DNA of 35,022 nt from an uncultured Eubacterium sp. (GCA_910584245.1 CAJTZF010000024.1:1-35022), one strand, 5' to 3'; shown: positions 22,662 to 32,263, counted from the first letter of the stretch. Translations and numbers: made by a program. The notes: a model not told the origin generated them from the sequence alone.

Positions 22662-23363
22662 ATGAGTCAAAAATATTTTACGATGAAGGAGCTTCCAAAG
22701 TCCGAACGGCCTTATGAGAAATTTGAAGAACTGGGCGTTTCCCGCCTCTCTGACGCAGAACTTGTGGCAGTATTGATTAAAAGCGGCACGCGGAACAAAA
22801 ACAGTATTGAACTTGCCAGGGAGATTTTAAATCTTCACCCTGTGCATAAGGGCCTGATGGGATTACACTATTTATCGGACCGGGAGTTAAAACATGTCAA
22901 CGGTATCGGGAGAGTGAAGGCAGCCCAGCTTTTGTGTGCTGCGGAAATTTCCAAACGGATGTCAATGCAGCGCATGCCGGAGAGGGAATCGTTTCATTCG
23001 CCTGGGACGGTGGCACAATTTTTCATGGAAGAGATGCGGACGAGGGAAACAGAAACTACAATTGTAGTTTATTTGGACAACCGATGTCATCTGATACGGT
23101 ATGAAATATTATTTGTCGGTTCCGTTTCCTCCTGTGTCGCGAATCCGAGGGAAATACTAAAGAAAGCGCTTCAATATGATGCAGCCTGCTTCATTCTGAT
23201 ACATAATCATCCAAGCGGTGATCCCACTCCGAGCCAGGCGGATCTGTCTTTGACAGAGCGTATCCGTTCGGCGGGGGAGCTGATAGGAATCCATCTTGTG
23301 GATCATATTATTCTTGGTGATTGTCAGTATGTCAGCCTGAAAGAACGGGGCCACATATTATAA
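22662..23363 (+). CDS. radC: RadC family JAB/MPN-domain protein
   Basis: The 233-residue protein has the N-terminal helix-hairpin-helix region (SRLSDAELVAVLIKSGT, NGIGRVKAAQL) and the C-terminal JAMM metal site HNHPSGDPTPSQAD. The family was once linked to DNA repair, but that role has been doubted; its true substrate is unknown. Ribosome site AGAAGGG and ATG 22662. It lies 101 bases after the Alum_res gene. An 8-bp inverted repeat (AAAAGTAT/ATACTTTT, 22563-22601) sits in that gap. Confidence 0.95.
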   Translation: MSQKYFTMKELPKSERPYEKFEELGVSRLSDAELVAVLIKSGTRNKNSIELAREILNLHPVHKGLMGLHYLSDRELKHVNGIGRVKAAQLLCAAEISKRMSMQRMPERESFHSPGTVAQFFMEEMRTRETETTIVVYLDNRCHLIRYEILFVGSVSSCVANPREILKKALQYDAACFILIHNHPSGDPTPSQADLSLTERIRSAGELIGIHLVDHIILGDCQYVSLKERGHIL

Positions 23364-23370
23364 TGGTTCC

Positions 23371-23413
23371 GGCGGGGAAATACCGGAGGGATACCGGTTA
23401 TCGCCCTGCTTTT
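23371..23413 (+). terminator. Possible terminator between radC and mreB
   Basis: GGCG (23371-23374) pairs with CGCC (23402-23405), and ACCGG (23382-23386) with CCGGT (23394-23398), forming an interrupted stem before CTTTT. The stem is imperfect and the T run short. Confidence 0.35.
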
Positions 23414-23459
23414 AAGAAACGTATGCGAATCATGAGTAAAGATAGAGAGGATGAATAAA

Positions 23460-24452
23460 ATGCCGGGAAAAGCAATAGGAATTGATTTTGGTACAAGCTC
23501 GATAAAAATTTATAAAAATGGCGAGGGTGTTATTTTGCACCAGAAAAGCGTAATTGCGATATATAAAAAGAACCACGTCTTTGCTGTGGGCGACGAGGCG
23601 TTCGAAATGTATGAAAAGGCGCCGGAAAATCTGGATGTGTCTTACCCGATTAAAAACGGTGTGATCGCCGACATCGGAAACATGCAGTCGATGATCGATT
23701 ATTTTTTTAATGAGCTAAATGGAAAGAAGCGGTTTAAGGGGGCGGAGTATTTTATTGCCGTTCCGACCGATATTACCGAGGTGGAAAAGAGGGCGTATTT
23801 TGATCTGATTGCCAACACAAACCTTAAAGCAAAGAAGATTCATGTTGTGGAAAAACCGATTGCCGACGCGCTCGGTATGAATTTGGATATTACGAAATCG
23901 ACCGGGACCCTTGTTGTAGACATCGGCGCGAATACGGCGGAGATTTCTGTGCTTTCACTCGGGGGCATTGTTTTGAGCCGTCTCATCCCAGTAGGGGGAA
24001 ACCGTTTCGATGAGGCGATTATACAAAAAATAAAAAAGGATATGAATTTTGTTATCGGCGAGAAGAGCGCGGAATTGATCAAGAAAAACATTGCGTCTGC
24101 CTACGTGACGGAGGATTCCCTGGATATTTGCGGGCGCAACCTCGTCACAGGACTGCCGAGTGAAATTACGGTGACCGGCTCGGATATACACGAGGCGCTC
24201 GCGGAGCTGTTCCAGAGCATTGTGGATTCCGTAAAAATTATTTTGGAGCGCACGCCGCCGGAAATTTCATCGGATATTTATAAATCCGGGCTTTACCTTA
24301 CGGGAGGCTCCAGCCGCATAAAAGATCTCGGCAGATTTATTTATGAAGAGCTCGGGTTAAAGGTAAACCTGTTTGAGGAACCGGAAAGCACCGTAATCAT
24401 GGGTCTTGGCGCCGTGATAGAGGATCCGGAACTGGCAAAGCTGGCAATGTAA
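23460..24452 (+). CDS. mreB: MreB-family rod shape protein
   Basis: The 330-residue actin-like protein guides elongation of the side wall. It has phosphate 1 GIDFGTSSIKIY, phosphate 2 LVVDIGANTAEISVLSLGG, and the adenosine loop LTGGSSRIKDLGRFIYEEL. The MreB branch (MreB, Mbl or MreBH) cannot be told by eye; the place before mreCD supports MreB. ATG 23460 is chosen because GAGAGG (23445-23450) abuts ATG 23451 but is well spaced for 23460. Confidence 0.93.
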   Translation: MPGKAIGIDFGTSSIKIYKNGEGVILHQKSVIAIYKKNHVFAVGDEAFEMYEKAPENLDVSYPIKNGVIADIGNMQSMIDYFFNELNGKKRFKGAEYFIAVPTDITEVEKRAYFDLIANTNLKAKKIHVVEKPIADALGMNLDITKSTGTLVVDIGANTAEISVLSLGGIVLSRLIPVGGNRFDEAIIQKIKKDMNFVIGEKSAELIKKNIASAYVTEDSLDICGRNLVTGLPSEITVTGSDIHEALAELFQSIVDSVKIILERTPPEISSDIYKSGLYLTGGSSRIKDLGRFIYEELGLKVNLFEEPESTVIMGLGAVIEDPELAKLAM

Positions 24453-24484
24453 ATGAATTGGCATAGGATTGGAGTCTGTTTGAT

Positions 24485-25363
24485 ATGAAAAATAAACGAA
24501 AAAGAAGGCCGTCGATTCATCCCAAATATATTTACATTTTCCTAAGTATTGTCTGTGCGCTGCTCGTCGTCCTGAGTTTTAAGTTTTCGAACCAGTTTAC
24601 CGATTTCAAGACGATGGTGGGAGATTTCATTTCCCCGATGCAGGGCGGTATTAATAAAGTGGGAAAATTTATATCGGATAAAACGGATTTGCTTACCTCC
24701 AAGGAAAAGCTTCTGGAAGAAAATAAACAGCTAAAGGAAAAAATTGATGCCCTGAATTATGACAACAAAATTCTTGCCAGCGAGAACAGCAATCTTGACA
24801 ATTACCGGGAGCTGTATAAGCTGGACCAGCAGTACCCCGACTATCCGAAGGTGGTCGCCACCGTTATTGGACGGGATGGAAACAACTGGTTCAATTTGTT
24901 TACGATTGACAAGGGAAGGGACGATGGTGTGGATGTGGACATGAATGTCATCGCCGGCAACGGTCTCGTCGGTATTGTTTCGGAAGCGGGCCGGCATTAT
25001 GCTAAAGTGAGAAGCATCATTGACGACAAGAGCAACGTGAGCGCGATGTTTGAAAAAACCGGTGAAACTTGTAATGTCAAGGGTAATATGAAGAGCATTT
25101 ACAAGGGATTTATTGATATTACGATGATTAGCAACAATGCGGAGGCGAAAGACGGGGATTCCGTTGTCACGTCGCGCATCAGTGACAAATTTCTCCCGGG
25201 GCTGCTTGTCGGATACATATCCGGCATCAAGGAAGAAATTGACGGATTATCGAAATCTGCTCAGCTGACGCCGGCGGTATCTTTTGACAACCTGGAATCT
25301 GTGCTCGTGATAACGACATTGAAGGATTCCTCCGAGATTGAGGACATAAAGAATTATGATTAA
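24485..25363 (+). CDS. mreC: Rod shape protein MreC
   Basis: The 292-residue protein has an N-terminal membrane helix (about 15-35), a coiled coil (SKEKLLEENKQLKEKIDAL) and the double beta-barrel domain (VVATVIGRDGNNWFNLFTID, GNGLVGIVSEAG). MreC links MreB to the periplasmic-side elongation enzymes. It overlaps mreD by 8 bases and ends with a charged tail. Confidence 0.95.
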   Translation: MKNKRKRRPSIHPKYIYIFLSIVCALLVVLSFKFSNQFTDFKTMVGDFISPMQGGINKVGKFISDKTDLLTSKEKLLEENKQLKEKIDALNYDNKILASENSNLDNYRELYKLDQQYPDYPKVVATVIGRDGNNWFNLFTIDKGRDDGVDVDMNVIAGNGLVGIVSEAGRHYAKVRSIIDDKSNVSAMFEKTGETCNVKGNMKSIYKGFIDITMISNNAEAKDGDSVVTSRISDKFLPGLLVGYISGIKEEIDGLSKSAQLTPAVSFDNLESVLVITTLKDSSEIEDIKNYD

Positions 25364-25862
25364 GAGACGTATTTCTACTATTATCATTATTATACTTGCC
25401 TTTTTGCTCTGGACAACCCTGTTCCAGTCCCTAAAGCTTGCCAATGTGGCGCCGAATATCATGCTCGTCCTGGTTGTGTGTTTTGCATACATGCGAGGCC
25501 GGATGTCCGGACTGCTGACTGGTTTTCTGTGCGGGATTCTCTCAGATATGATGTATGGAACGGTAATCGGGCTCTATGCGTTTGGCCTGATGACAATCGG
25601 TTTTCTGTGCGGGTACTGCCAGAAGGTGTATTTTACAGACAACTACATACTTCCTTGTGTTCTCGTTGGCATCAGTGATTTTGCCTATGGCATATTTTAT
25701 TATGTGACGGAATTTCTCGTACGGGGACGGCTTGATTTTGGGTTTTATTTAAGTACTGTTATTTTGCCCGAGGTGATTTATACGATCCTTGTCGCGGCGG
25801 TTTTGTTCCGTCTGTTAAATTCGCTTGAAAAGTACCTCACCGAAAAACGAAAGGAGGCATAA
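25356..25862 (+). CDS. mreD: Rod shape protein MreD
   Basis: The 168-residue integral membrane protein has about five hydrophobic helices (IIIILAFLLWTTLF, APNIMLVLVVCFAYM, LMTIGFLCGY and others) and the MreD-like segment GLLTGFLCGILSDMMYG. It belongs to the elongation complex. It starts inside mreC and ends 3 bases before the PBP2 gene, so all are translated together. Confidence 0.93.
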   Translation: MIKRRISTIIIIILAFLLWTTLFQSLKLANVAPNIMLVLVVCFAYMRGRMSGLLTGFLCGILSDMMYGTVIGLYAFGLMTIGFLCGYCQKVYFTDNYILPCVLVGISDFAYGIFYYVTEFLVRGRLDFGFYLSTVILPEVIYTILVAAVLFRLLNSLEKYLTEKRKEA

Positions 25863-25865
25863 CTA

Positions 25866-28763
25866 ATGATAACAGCAATACTGGATTCGATTAAATCCCT
25901 TGTTAAATCACGGATTTTTCCGTTGATTATTGTATATGTCACCTTATTCAGCATTCTCGTGGCACGTTTGTTTTATTTGCAGATTGTGCAGGGGGAGACG
26001 TATGACGAAAAGGCGACAATCCGAAATGAGAAAGTAAAGATGCTGAAGAGCTCCCGGGGCAAAATTTATGACTGCAACGGGAAATTGCTTGCCTCAAATG
26101 AACAGAGTTACGCGATTACAATTGAGGATACTGGTGAACTCAAAGGCAACCGGGCCTTAAACGAGATGATCCTAAAGTGTATTCAATTAATTGAAAAGCA
26201 CGGGGATAAAGTTTCGCTCGAATTTCCGATTGAAATTACACAAAAGGGAACTTTTAAATTTAATGTAGATAAAAAAGCCCAGCTGCGTTTTAAACGAGAG
26301 ATATATTTTTTACAGTCGGTAGACCAGCTGACCGAAGAGCAGGTAAAAATGACAGCCGAGGAATGCTTCCGTTACATCCGGACATCAACGAAAGCAAACT
26401 GCATTCATTTTTTTGATCCTCTGACCGGGGAGGAGAAGACCGAGGAACAGAGGAGCCGGAAGGAGCCGGATTACGATGACTCCACGGCGCTTAAGCTTAT
26501 GACCGTGCGGTATGCCCTGATGATGAATACGTACCAGAAATATGAACCAGTTACGATCAGTTCGGATGTGCGCCCGGAAACGGTTGCGGCGATCAAAGAA
26601 AATTCCGCCGACCTGGTCGGTGTCGAGGTCAGCGAGAATGCCAAGCGCGTGTACTATGACAGCGAATATTTCGCACATCTCATCGGTTATACCGGACTTA
26701 TTTCTTCTGATTCCCTCGCCTCCATGAAAGAGCGGGAGGACAACACGTATACGGCGGCGGACCAGATCGGGAAAACCGGTATCGAGAGCACCTTTGAGGA
26801 GCAGCTGCGCGGCAGCAAGGGAAAGGAAACCTTAGTAATTGACAATAGTTCCCGTGTCGTGGAGACGAAAGATCATGTGGACGCGGTGGCTGGAAATGAT
26901 ATTTACCTGACGATTGATTCAGATTTGCAGAAAGCAGCCTACAAACTGACTGAAAAGGCGATCGCAGGCGTTTTGATATCAAAGCTGAACGATGGCAAGA
27001 GCGCCGGTTCGAAGGGAAAAAAAGCAGATAACATAAGGGTTCCGATTTATGATGTCTATTGTGCAATAATAGAGAACAGCCTTGTGGATATTACGAAGTT
27101 TTCGGAGCCGAATGCCTCTTCTTTGGAAAAGAGTGTTTTGCGCAAATTCTCATCCGCTAAAAAGTCGACGATACAGTCGCTAAAGCGGCATTTAAAATAT
27201 AATTTCAGTACGCCGGGCAAAGATTTATCCGATACGATGAATGAATATATGGACTATATTTATTCCATGCTCCGGTCAGAGGAGATTATTTCGACAGAAA
27301 AGATGGATCGGACAGATGCGACCTATAATAAGTATGCGAATGGCAATATCAGCCTGAGCCAGTTTCTGATTTATGCGATATCGAACAACTGGATTGATCT
27401 GGACGCATTAAATGTCGGAAATGATTATTATAGTACAGAGGAAATTTATAATAAGCTTTTTGCGTATGTTTTTGAGGCGTTATCCGATGATACTGCCTTT
27501 GATAAAAAAGTGTACCACACGTTGATTTATGACGATGTTGTCAGCGGGAGGGAAGTGTGTCTTCTTCTCTATGAACAGGGGTATTTCAAGAAGGATAAAA
27601 ATACGTTGGAAAAACTTCGTTCAGGTTCCATGTCTCCGTATAACTTTTTGAAATCGAAAATAAAAACGCTGGATATTTCACCAGGTGAGCTTGGGCTGAC
27701 CCCCTGTTCGGCGTCCGTTGTTATCACAGACCCGAAAACGGGAAAAGTTAAGGCGCTTGTGTCCTATCCGAGCTATGACAACAACAAATTTGCAAACTCT
27801 GTTGATTTGGAATATTTTTCAAAGATTAATACCAATTCCGCGTCCCCTCTTCTGAACCGCACGACGCAGCAGAAGACGGCGCCCGGGTCCACCTATAAGA
27901 TGGTCGTAGCCACAGCGGCGTTAGAAGAGGGTATCATCACTCCTTTTTCCACGGTGACAGACCGGACTGTATTTGATAAGGCAGGGATCGGCTCTAAGCC
28001 ACCGAAGTGCTGGAGTAAATATAGTCATGGAACTATCAATGTTTCCCAGGCCATCCAGCACTCGTGCAATTACTTTTTCTATGAGATGGGATATCTTATG
28101 AGCGGAAAGATTGGCGGCACATTGAACCATGAGCAGGGATTAAAGAAGCTGAAAAAATACGCAGACATATATGGCCTCACAAATACTTCAGGTATTGAAC
28201 TATCTGAGGCGGAGCCAAATGTCTCGAACGGTGATGCGATCCGGTCCGCTATCGGACAGGGGAATAACAGCTACACCCCGGTACAGCTTTCGAGATATGT
28301 GTCGACGATCGCAAACAGTGGGACATGTTTCGACCTGACGCTCGTTGACCGCATCCAGGATATTACGAAAGACAAGCAAAAAACGAATAAGGCGAAGAAA
28401 AGAAACGAACTGGATGTTCAGGATTCTACACTTGAGGCAATACAGAAAGGTATGTTTATGGTTGTGAATAGCGGCAACCTGAAATCTGTTTTTAAAGATG
28501 TACCTGTTAAGGTCGCTGGAAAAACAGGTACGGCCCAGATTAGCGCGAACGAACCAAACCACGCATTGTTTGTGTCTTTTGCGCCGTATGAGTCCCCTGA
28601 GATTTCTGTTACGGTAGTTATGCCGAATGCGTTTACTTCAAGCAACGCGGCATCTCTTGCCAGCTATATATATCAATATTATTTTGATGAAGCGTCCAGG
28701 AAAAAATTGTTAAAAACGACAGCAACAGATCCTGCCAGCAATTCAGGAAGCGTTGCCGATTAA
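25866..28763 (+). CDS. mrdA: Penicillin-binding protein 2, class B, with large insertion
   Basis: The 965-residue class B transpeptidase has an N-terminal membrane helix (about 17-37), the dimerisation domain (MLKSSRGKIYDCNGKLLASN; IGKTGIESTFEEQLRGSKGK) and the catalytic domain with STYK (Ser675, Lys678), SCN (733-735) and KTGT (886-889). It cross-links side-wall peptidoglycan together with RodA. It is about 250 residues longer than usual. The extra part (about 368-612) interrupts the early catalytic domain between DSDLQKAAYKLTEKAI and ASVVITDPKTGKVKAL; it is charged, helical and Ser/Lys/Tyr rich. A Ser-rich tail ends the protein. Confidence 0.95.
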   Translation: MITAILDSIKSLVKSRIFPLIIVYVTLFSILVARLFYLQIVQGETYDEKATIRNEKVKMLKSSRGKIYDCNGKLLASNEQSYAITIEDTGELKGNRALNEMILKCIQLIEKHGDKVSLEFPIEITQKGTFKFNVDKKAQLRFKREIYFLQSVDQLTEEQVKMTAEECFRYIRTSTKANCIHFFDPLTGEEKTEEQRSRKEPDYDDSTALKLMTVRYALMMNTYQKYEPVTISSDVRPETVAAIKENSADLVGVEVSENAKRVYYDSEYFAHLIGYTGLISSDSLASMKEREDNTYTAADQIGKTGIESTFEEQLRGSKGKETLVIDNSSRVVETKDHVDAVAGNDIYLTIDSDLQKAAYKLTEKAIAGVLISKLNDGKSAGSKGKKADNIRVPIYDVYCAIIENSLVDITKFSEPNASSLEKSVLRKFSSAKKSTIQSLKRHLKYNFSTPGKDLSDTMNEYMDYIYSMLRSEEIISTEKMDRTDATYNKYANGNISLSQFLIYAISNNWIDLDALNVGNDYYSTEEIYNKLFAYVFEALSDDTAFDKKVYHTLIYDDVVSGREVCLLLYEQGYFKKDKNTLEKLRSGSMSPYNFLKSKIKTLDISPGELGLTPCSASVVITDPKTGKVKALVSYPSYDNNKFANSVDLEYFSKINTNSASPLLNRTTQQKTAPGSTYKMVVATAALEEGIITPFSTVTDRTVFDKAGIGSKPPKCWSKYSHGTINVSQAIQHSCNYFFYEMGYLMSGKIGGTLNHEQGLKKLKKYADIYGLTNTSGIELSEAEPNVSNGDAIRSAIGQGNNSYTPVQLSRYVSTIANSGTCFDLTLVDRIQDITKDKQKTNKAKKRNELDVQDSTLEAIQKGMFMVVNSGNLKSVFKDVPVKVAGKTGTAQISANEPNHALFVSFAPYESPEISVTVVMPNAFTSSNAASLASYIYQYYFDEASRKKLLKTTATDPASNSGSVAD

Positions 28764-28790
28764 CATTAAGGTAGAAATGGAGACATAGAA

Positions 28791-29453
28791 ATGAAAAACC
28801 CTGTAATTATAAAGGGAACGAAATCAGGTATTATCGTTCATCTGAGTGATGAGCTTCCCTTTGACCAGCTGAAAGAAAAGGTATGTGAGAAATTCGCGGC
28901 ATCCGCTGATTTCCTTGGAAATGCCCAGATTGCACTTTCTTTCGAGGGACGGGATGTGAGCGACAAAGAACAGCTTATTCTGGTAGATTGCATCACGAAG
29001 CATTCCAATCTCGATGTTGTTTGTGTGATTGATGACAATGCGGAAAGAGAGGCTTATTTCAACAAAACTCTCGAGGAAAAGCTGATCTCCCTGAATACAA
29101 ACACCGGGCAATTTTACAAGGGAACTTTGCGTTCCGGCCAGGTTCTGGAGTTTGATACGAGTATTGTCATACTGGGAGATATTAATGCGGGCGCCCAGGT
29201 CGTTTCAGCTGGAAATGTCGTAGTGCTTGGAAAGCTGTTAGGCAATGTCTATGCGGGCGCGTCTGGAAGAAGTAATTCGTTTGTTGTCGCACTGCAGATG
29301 TATCCGACCCAGATCCGCATCGGGGACGTGATTGCCAGAAGCCCGGACGAGAAGAGAAAGGTCGAAGACGAGGCGAAAATAGCGTTTTCACAAGATGGAA
29401 ATATCTATATTGAATCATTGGACCGGGATGTCCTGAACGATATTTCCCTTTAA
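28791..29453 (+). CDS. minC: Septum site-determining protein MinC
   Basis: The 220-residue FtsZ inhibitor has an N-terminal FtsZ-binding domain and a C-terminal beta-helix (GTLRSGQVLEFDTSIVILGD, INAGAQVVSAGNVVVLGKLL, GNVYAGA, with MYPTQIRIG) that binds MinD. It is 27 bases after the PBP2 gene and in the usual order before minD. Confidence 0.96.
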   Translation: MKNPVIIKGTKSGIIVHLSDELPFDQLKEKVCEKFAASADFLGNAQIALSFEGRDVSDKEQLILVDCITKHSNLDVVCVIDDNAEREAYFNKTLEEKLISLNTNTGQFYKGTLRSGQVLEFDTSIVILGDINAGAQVVSAGNVVVLGKLLGNVYAGASGRSNSFVVALQMYPTQIRIGDVIARSPDEKRKVEDEAKIAFSQDGNIYIESLDRDVLNDISL

Positions 29454-29458
29454 ATATA

Positions 29459-29487
29459 TTGCTTTTTTATTCGCTTTCAAGTATGAT
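29459..29487 (+). promoter_or_regulatory. Candidate promoter before minD
   Basis: TTGCTT (29459-29464) and TATGAT (29482-29487) are 17 bases apart in the 86-base gap between minC and minD. A second TATAAT (29495-29500) lacks a -35 match. It could give minDE-rodA separate control. Confidence 0.45.
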
Positions 29488-29539
29488 AGTAAAGTATAAT
29501 AAAAAAGACTTGTATGAATGAAAGGACAGGTAAAATAAC

Positions 29540-30331
29540 ATGAGTGAAGTAATTGTTATCACCTCAGGTAAGGGTGGTGTAGGAAAAACAACTACGACAG
29601 CGAACGTAGGCACGGGACTGGCGAAGGAAGGAAAGAAAGTAGTTCTCATTGACACAGATATAGGGCTTCGGAATCTTGATGTTGTAATGGGACTTGAAAA
29701 CCGGATCGTGTATAATCTTGTAGATGTCATTGAGGGCAATTGCAGGATTAAGCAGGCACTCATTAAGGACAAGCGGTATCCAAATCTCTATTTGCTGCCT
29801 TCTGCCCAGACAAGGGATAAGAGTGCTGTTTCGCCGGAGCAGATGGCGAAACTTACAGATGAGATGAAAGATGAATTTGATTACATATTGCTTGACTGTC
29901 CAGCTGGCATAGAACAAGGATTTCAGAATGCTATAGCGGGGGCAAACCGGGCGATCGTTGTTACGACGCCGGAGGTATCTGCCGTCCGGGACGCAGACCG
30001 GATCATCGGGCTTCTCAACGCAAATGAAGTGAAAAAGGTTGAACTTGTAGTGAACCGCCTTCGTGCGGATATGGTAAAACGGGGCGATATGATGTCCAGT
30101 GACGATGTTGTCGAGATTCTGGCGATCGACCTGCTCGGCATCGTACCAGACGATGAAAATATCGTCGTTTCCACAAACCAGGGAGAACCTCTTGTCGGTA
30201 CGAAATCTTTAGCGGGACAGGCTTTTGAAAATATATGCAGGCGGATTATGGGAGAAGAAGTTCCCCTGTTGGATCTTACGAAGGGCAGTGGATTGTTGTC
30301 AAAGATTAAGAACAAATTTAAAAACAATTAG
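29540..30331 (+). CDS. minD: Septum site-determining ATPase MinD
   Basis: The 263-residue deviant Walker ATPase has KGGVGKTTTTANVG near the N-terminus, DTDIGLRNLDVVMGLENR, and DCPAGIEQGFQNAI. The C-terminal LLSKIKNKFKNN is an amphipathic membrane-targeting helix. MinD recruits MinC to the membrane to block polar division. Confidence 0.98.
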   Translation: MSEVIVITSGKGGVGKTTTTANVGTGLAKEGKKVVLIDTDIGLRNLDVVMGLENRIVYNLVDVIEGNCRIKQALIKDKRYPNLYLLPSAQTRDKSAVSPEQMAKLTDEMKDEFDYILLDCPAGIEQGFQNAIAGANRAIVVTTPEVSAVRDADRIIGLLNANEVKKVELVVNRLRADMVKRGDMMSSDDVVEILAIDLLGIVPDDENIVVSTNQGEPLVGTKSLAGQAFENICRRIMGEEVPLLDLTKGSGLLSKIKNKFKNN

Positions 30332-30348
30332 AAAAGAGGTTATTACCT

Positions 30349-30621
30349 ATGGGAATTGCAGATTTTTTTCGAAAAAAATCGTCGGGAAATGTCGCAAAGG
30401 ATCGCCTGAAACTTGTTCTTGTTTCCGATCGGGCGAATTGTTCTCCAGAATTGATGGAGCAGATAAAAAATGACATCATTCACGTACTCTCAAAATATGT
30501 GGAAATCGACCAGGATGGTTTAGATATAAAGATTGAACAGACGGAGTCCGAAGGAAATAATGGCTCCGTACCTGCCTTGTATGCGAATATTCCGATTGTC
30601 AGCATGAAGCAGTCAAAATAA
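30349..30621 (+). CDS. minE: Cell division topological specificity factor MinE
   Basis: The 90-residue protein has an N-terminal membrane-binding segment (GIADFFRKKSSGNVAKDRLK), the MinD-activating helix (LVLVSDRANCSPELMEQIK) and the C-terminal dimerisation domain (IIHVLSKYVEIDQDGLDIKIE). It follows minD by 17 bases. Its presence implies oscillating Min control, rather than the DivIVA-only type of Bacillus. Confidence 0.97.
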   Translation: MGIADFFRKKSSGNVAKDRLKLVLVSDRANCSPELMEQIKNDIIHVLSKYVEIDQDGLDIKIEQTESEGNNGSVPALYANIPIVSMKQSK

Positions 30622-30648
30622 GTTATATGATAGGTAAGTGAAAGCATT

Positions 30649-31839
30649 ATGGTAAATAAATTAAAAGAAAAAATACAGCGTTGGGTAACTTCAAAAAGAT
30701 ATAATTGGCGAAACTATGATATTACACTGGTTGTCGTTGTTTTGCTGTTGTCTCTCATTAGTTCCTATGTGTTATCACTTCTGAATATTCAGAATGTCGG
30801 CTCGTTTAAACGCCAGTTTATCACTGTTACAGCGGGTTTGTTTATTATTGCCGTATTTTCCCTGATTGATTACCATATACTGTGTACGTATGTTCCGATT
30901 TTGTATATTATTGTTACAGTTATGGTCGCCGCCACCCGTTTTTCTCCGATCGGGTCAAAGGGGGTGACCGACTCTTACCGGTGGCTGGATTTCAAGGTGA
31001 TTATGTTTCAGCCGTCCGAGATTTGCAAAATTGTTGTCATTCTCTCTTTGGCTGCTTTCTTTGTACACCGTATGGAAAAATTACAGACCTTTCAGACGTT
31101 CTTTCTTGCGTGTGCGATCGCTCTCGTTCCTACTGCTTTTATATTTGTGCAGTCCGATCTTTCGTCAAGTGTTGTTATCTTTGTCATATTGGCGATGATG
31201 CTTCTCACTTCCGGCATAGGAAGAAAGATACTGGGGCCGGTCATCGCCGTTCTTGTTCCTGTCACAGGATTTCTTGTGTGGTACATTTTCCAGCCAAACC
31301 AGAGTCTTTTGTCGCCTTATCAGCTGCGGCGTATTACCGGATGGCTCAATCCGGATTCCCAGGCGCTCGGTACAATGTACCAGCAGAATAACTCTGTGTT
31401 GTCAATCGCTTCGGGCAAGCTGTACGGCAAGGCTTTACTGGAGGAGGCTGCAGAGAGCAGGAATTACCATTCGGTAGGCGTCATAGAGAGTGATTTTATA
31501 TGGACGCCAATCAGTGAGGAATTTGGATTTGTCGGTTGTCTCGTTATTTTAGCTCTTCTCTCCGTTGTCATTTTAAAATGCTTTTTCACGGCGAAGCGGG
31601 CAAAAGATTATCTCGGTATGATGATAGCGATCGGAATTGGTTCCATGTTTTGCTTCCAGATCTTTTTTAATATTGGGGTCGCGACATCTATTTTGCCAAA
31701 TACCGGGTTGCCACTTCCTTTTTTAAGCAATGGTCTCTCTTCACTCATGAGCAGCATGATGGCAATTGGAATACTGATTAACATCCGGATACAGCCAAAC
31801 CGCGGAAGCAATAACAGTTTTGCAGATAGCATTAAGTGA
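30649..31839 (+). CDS. rodA: RodA/FtsW-family glycan polymerase (SEDS)
   Basis: The 396-residue membrane protein has about ten hydrophobic helices. SEDS-family signs are YRWLDFKVIMFQPSEICKI, ITGWLNPDSQALGTMYQQ, the catalytic-region ESDFIWTPISEEFGFVG (Asp in VIESDF), and GLPLPFLSNGLSSL near the C-terminus, where the family usually reads PFxSYGGSS. RodA polymerises lipid II strands for side-wall growth and pairs with the upstream PBP2. The place in the mre/min cluster favours RodA over FtsW or SpoVE. Confidence 0.9.
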   Translation: MVNKLKEKIQRWVTSKRYNWRNYDITLVVVVLLLSLISSYVLSLLNIQNVGSFKRQFITVTAGLFIIAVFSLIDYHILCTYVPILYIIVTVMVAATRFSPIGSKGVTDSYRWLDFKVIMFQPSEICKIVVILSLAAFFVHRMEKLQTFQTFFLACAIALVPTAFIFVQSDLSSSVVIFVILAMMLLTSGIGRKILGPVIAVLVPVTGFLVWYIFQPNQSLLSPYQLRRITGWLNPDSQALGTMYQQNNSVLSIASGKLYGKALLEEAAESRNYHSVGVIESDFIWTPISEEFGFVGCLVILALLSVVILKCFFTAKRAKDYLGMMIAIGIGSMFCFQIFFNIGVATSILPNTGLPLPFLSNGLSSLMSSMMAIGILINIRIQPNRGSNNSFADSIK

Positions 31840-31853
31840 CAGGAGGTATGTGA

Positions 31854-32252
31854 ATGAATATAGGATTAATCGCCCACGATTCCAAAAAGGTTCTGATGCA
31901 GAATTTTTGTATCGCCTACCGGGGAATATTGAGCAAGCATGAGATATTTGCCACGGCGACGACAGGCCGTCTGGTCGAGGAGGTAACCAATCTCAATATC
32001 CATAAATATCTGGCCGGACATCTTGGCGGCGAGAAGCAAATGGGGGCGCAGATTGAGAATAATGAGGTTGATCTTGTCATCTTTTTGAGGGACCCTTTGA
32101 CGCCGAAGTCCCATGAACCTGAGGTTACAACGTTATTTCAGTTATGTGACGTCCACAATATTCCACTTGCTACGAATGTGGCGTCTGCTGAGCTTCTCGT
32201 GAAAGCTTTGGAGCGCGGTGACCTGGATTGGCGCGAACTGGTTCGTTCGTGA
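31854..32252 (+). CDS. mgsA: Methylglyoxal synthase
   Basis: The 132-residue enzyme turns dihydroxyacetone phosphate into methylglyoxal and phosphate. It has LIAHDSKK, the phosphate loop FATATTGRLVEE, GGEKQMGAQI and FLRDPLTPKSHEPEV, then PLATNVASAELL. The catalytic base of the family is Asp in GGDQ (Asp71 in E. coli); here it is Glu60 (GGEKQ). The second Asp (Asp80, in RDPL) is kept. Ribosome site AGGAGG. It lies 14 bases after rodA. Confidence 0.95.
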   Translation: MNIGLIAHDSKKVLMQNFCIAYRGILSKHEIFATATTGRLVEEVTNLNIHKYLAGHLGGEKQMGAQIENNEVDLVIFLRDPLTPKSHEPEVTTLFQLCDVHNIPLATNVASAELLVKALERGDLDWRELVRS

Positions 32253-32263
32253 GGGGGATTCGA

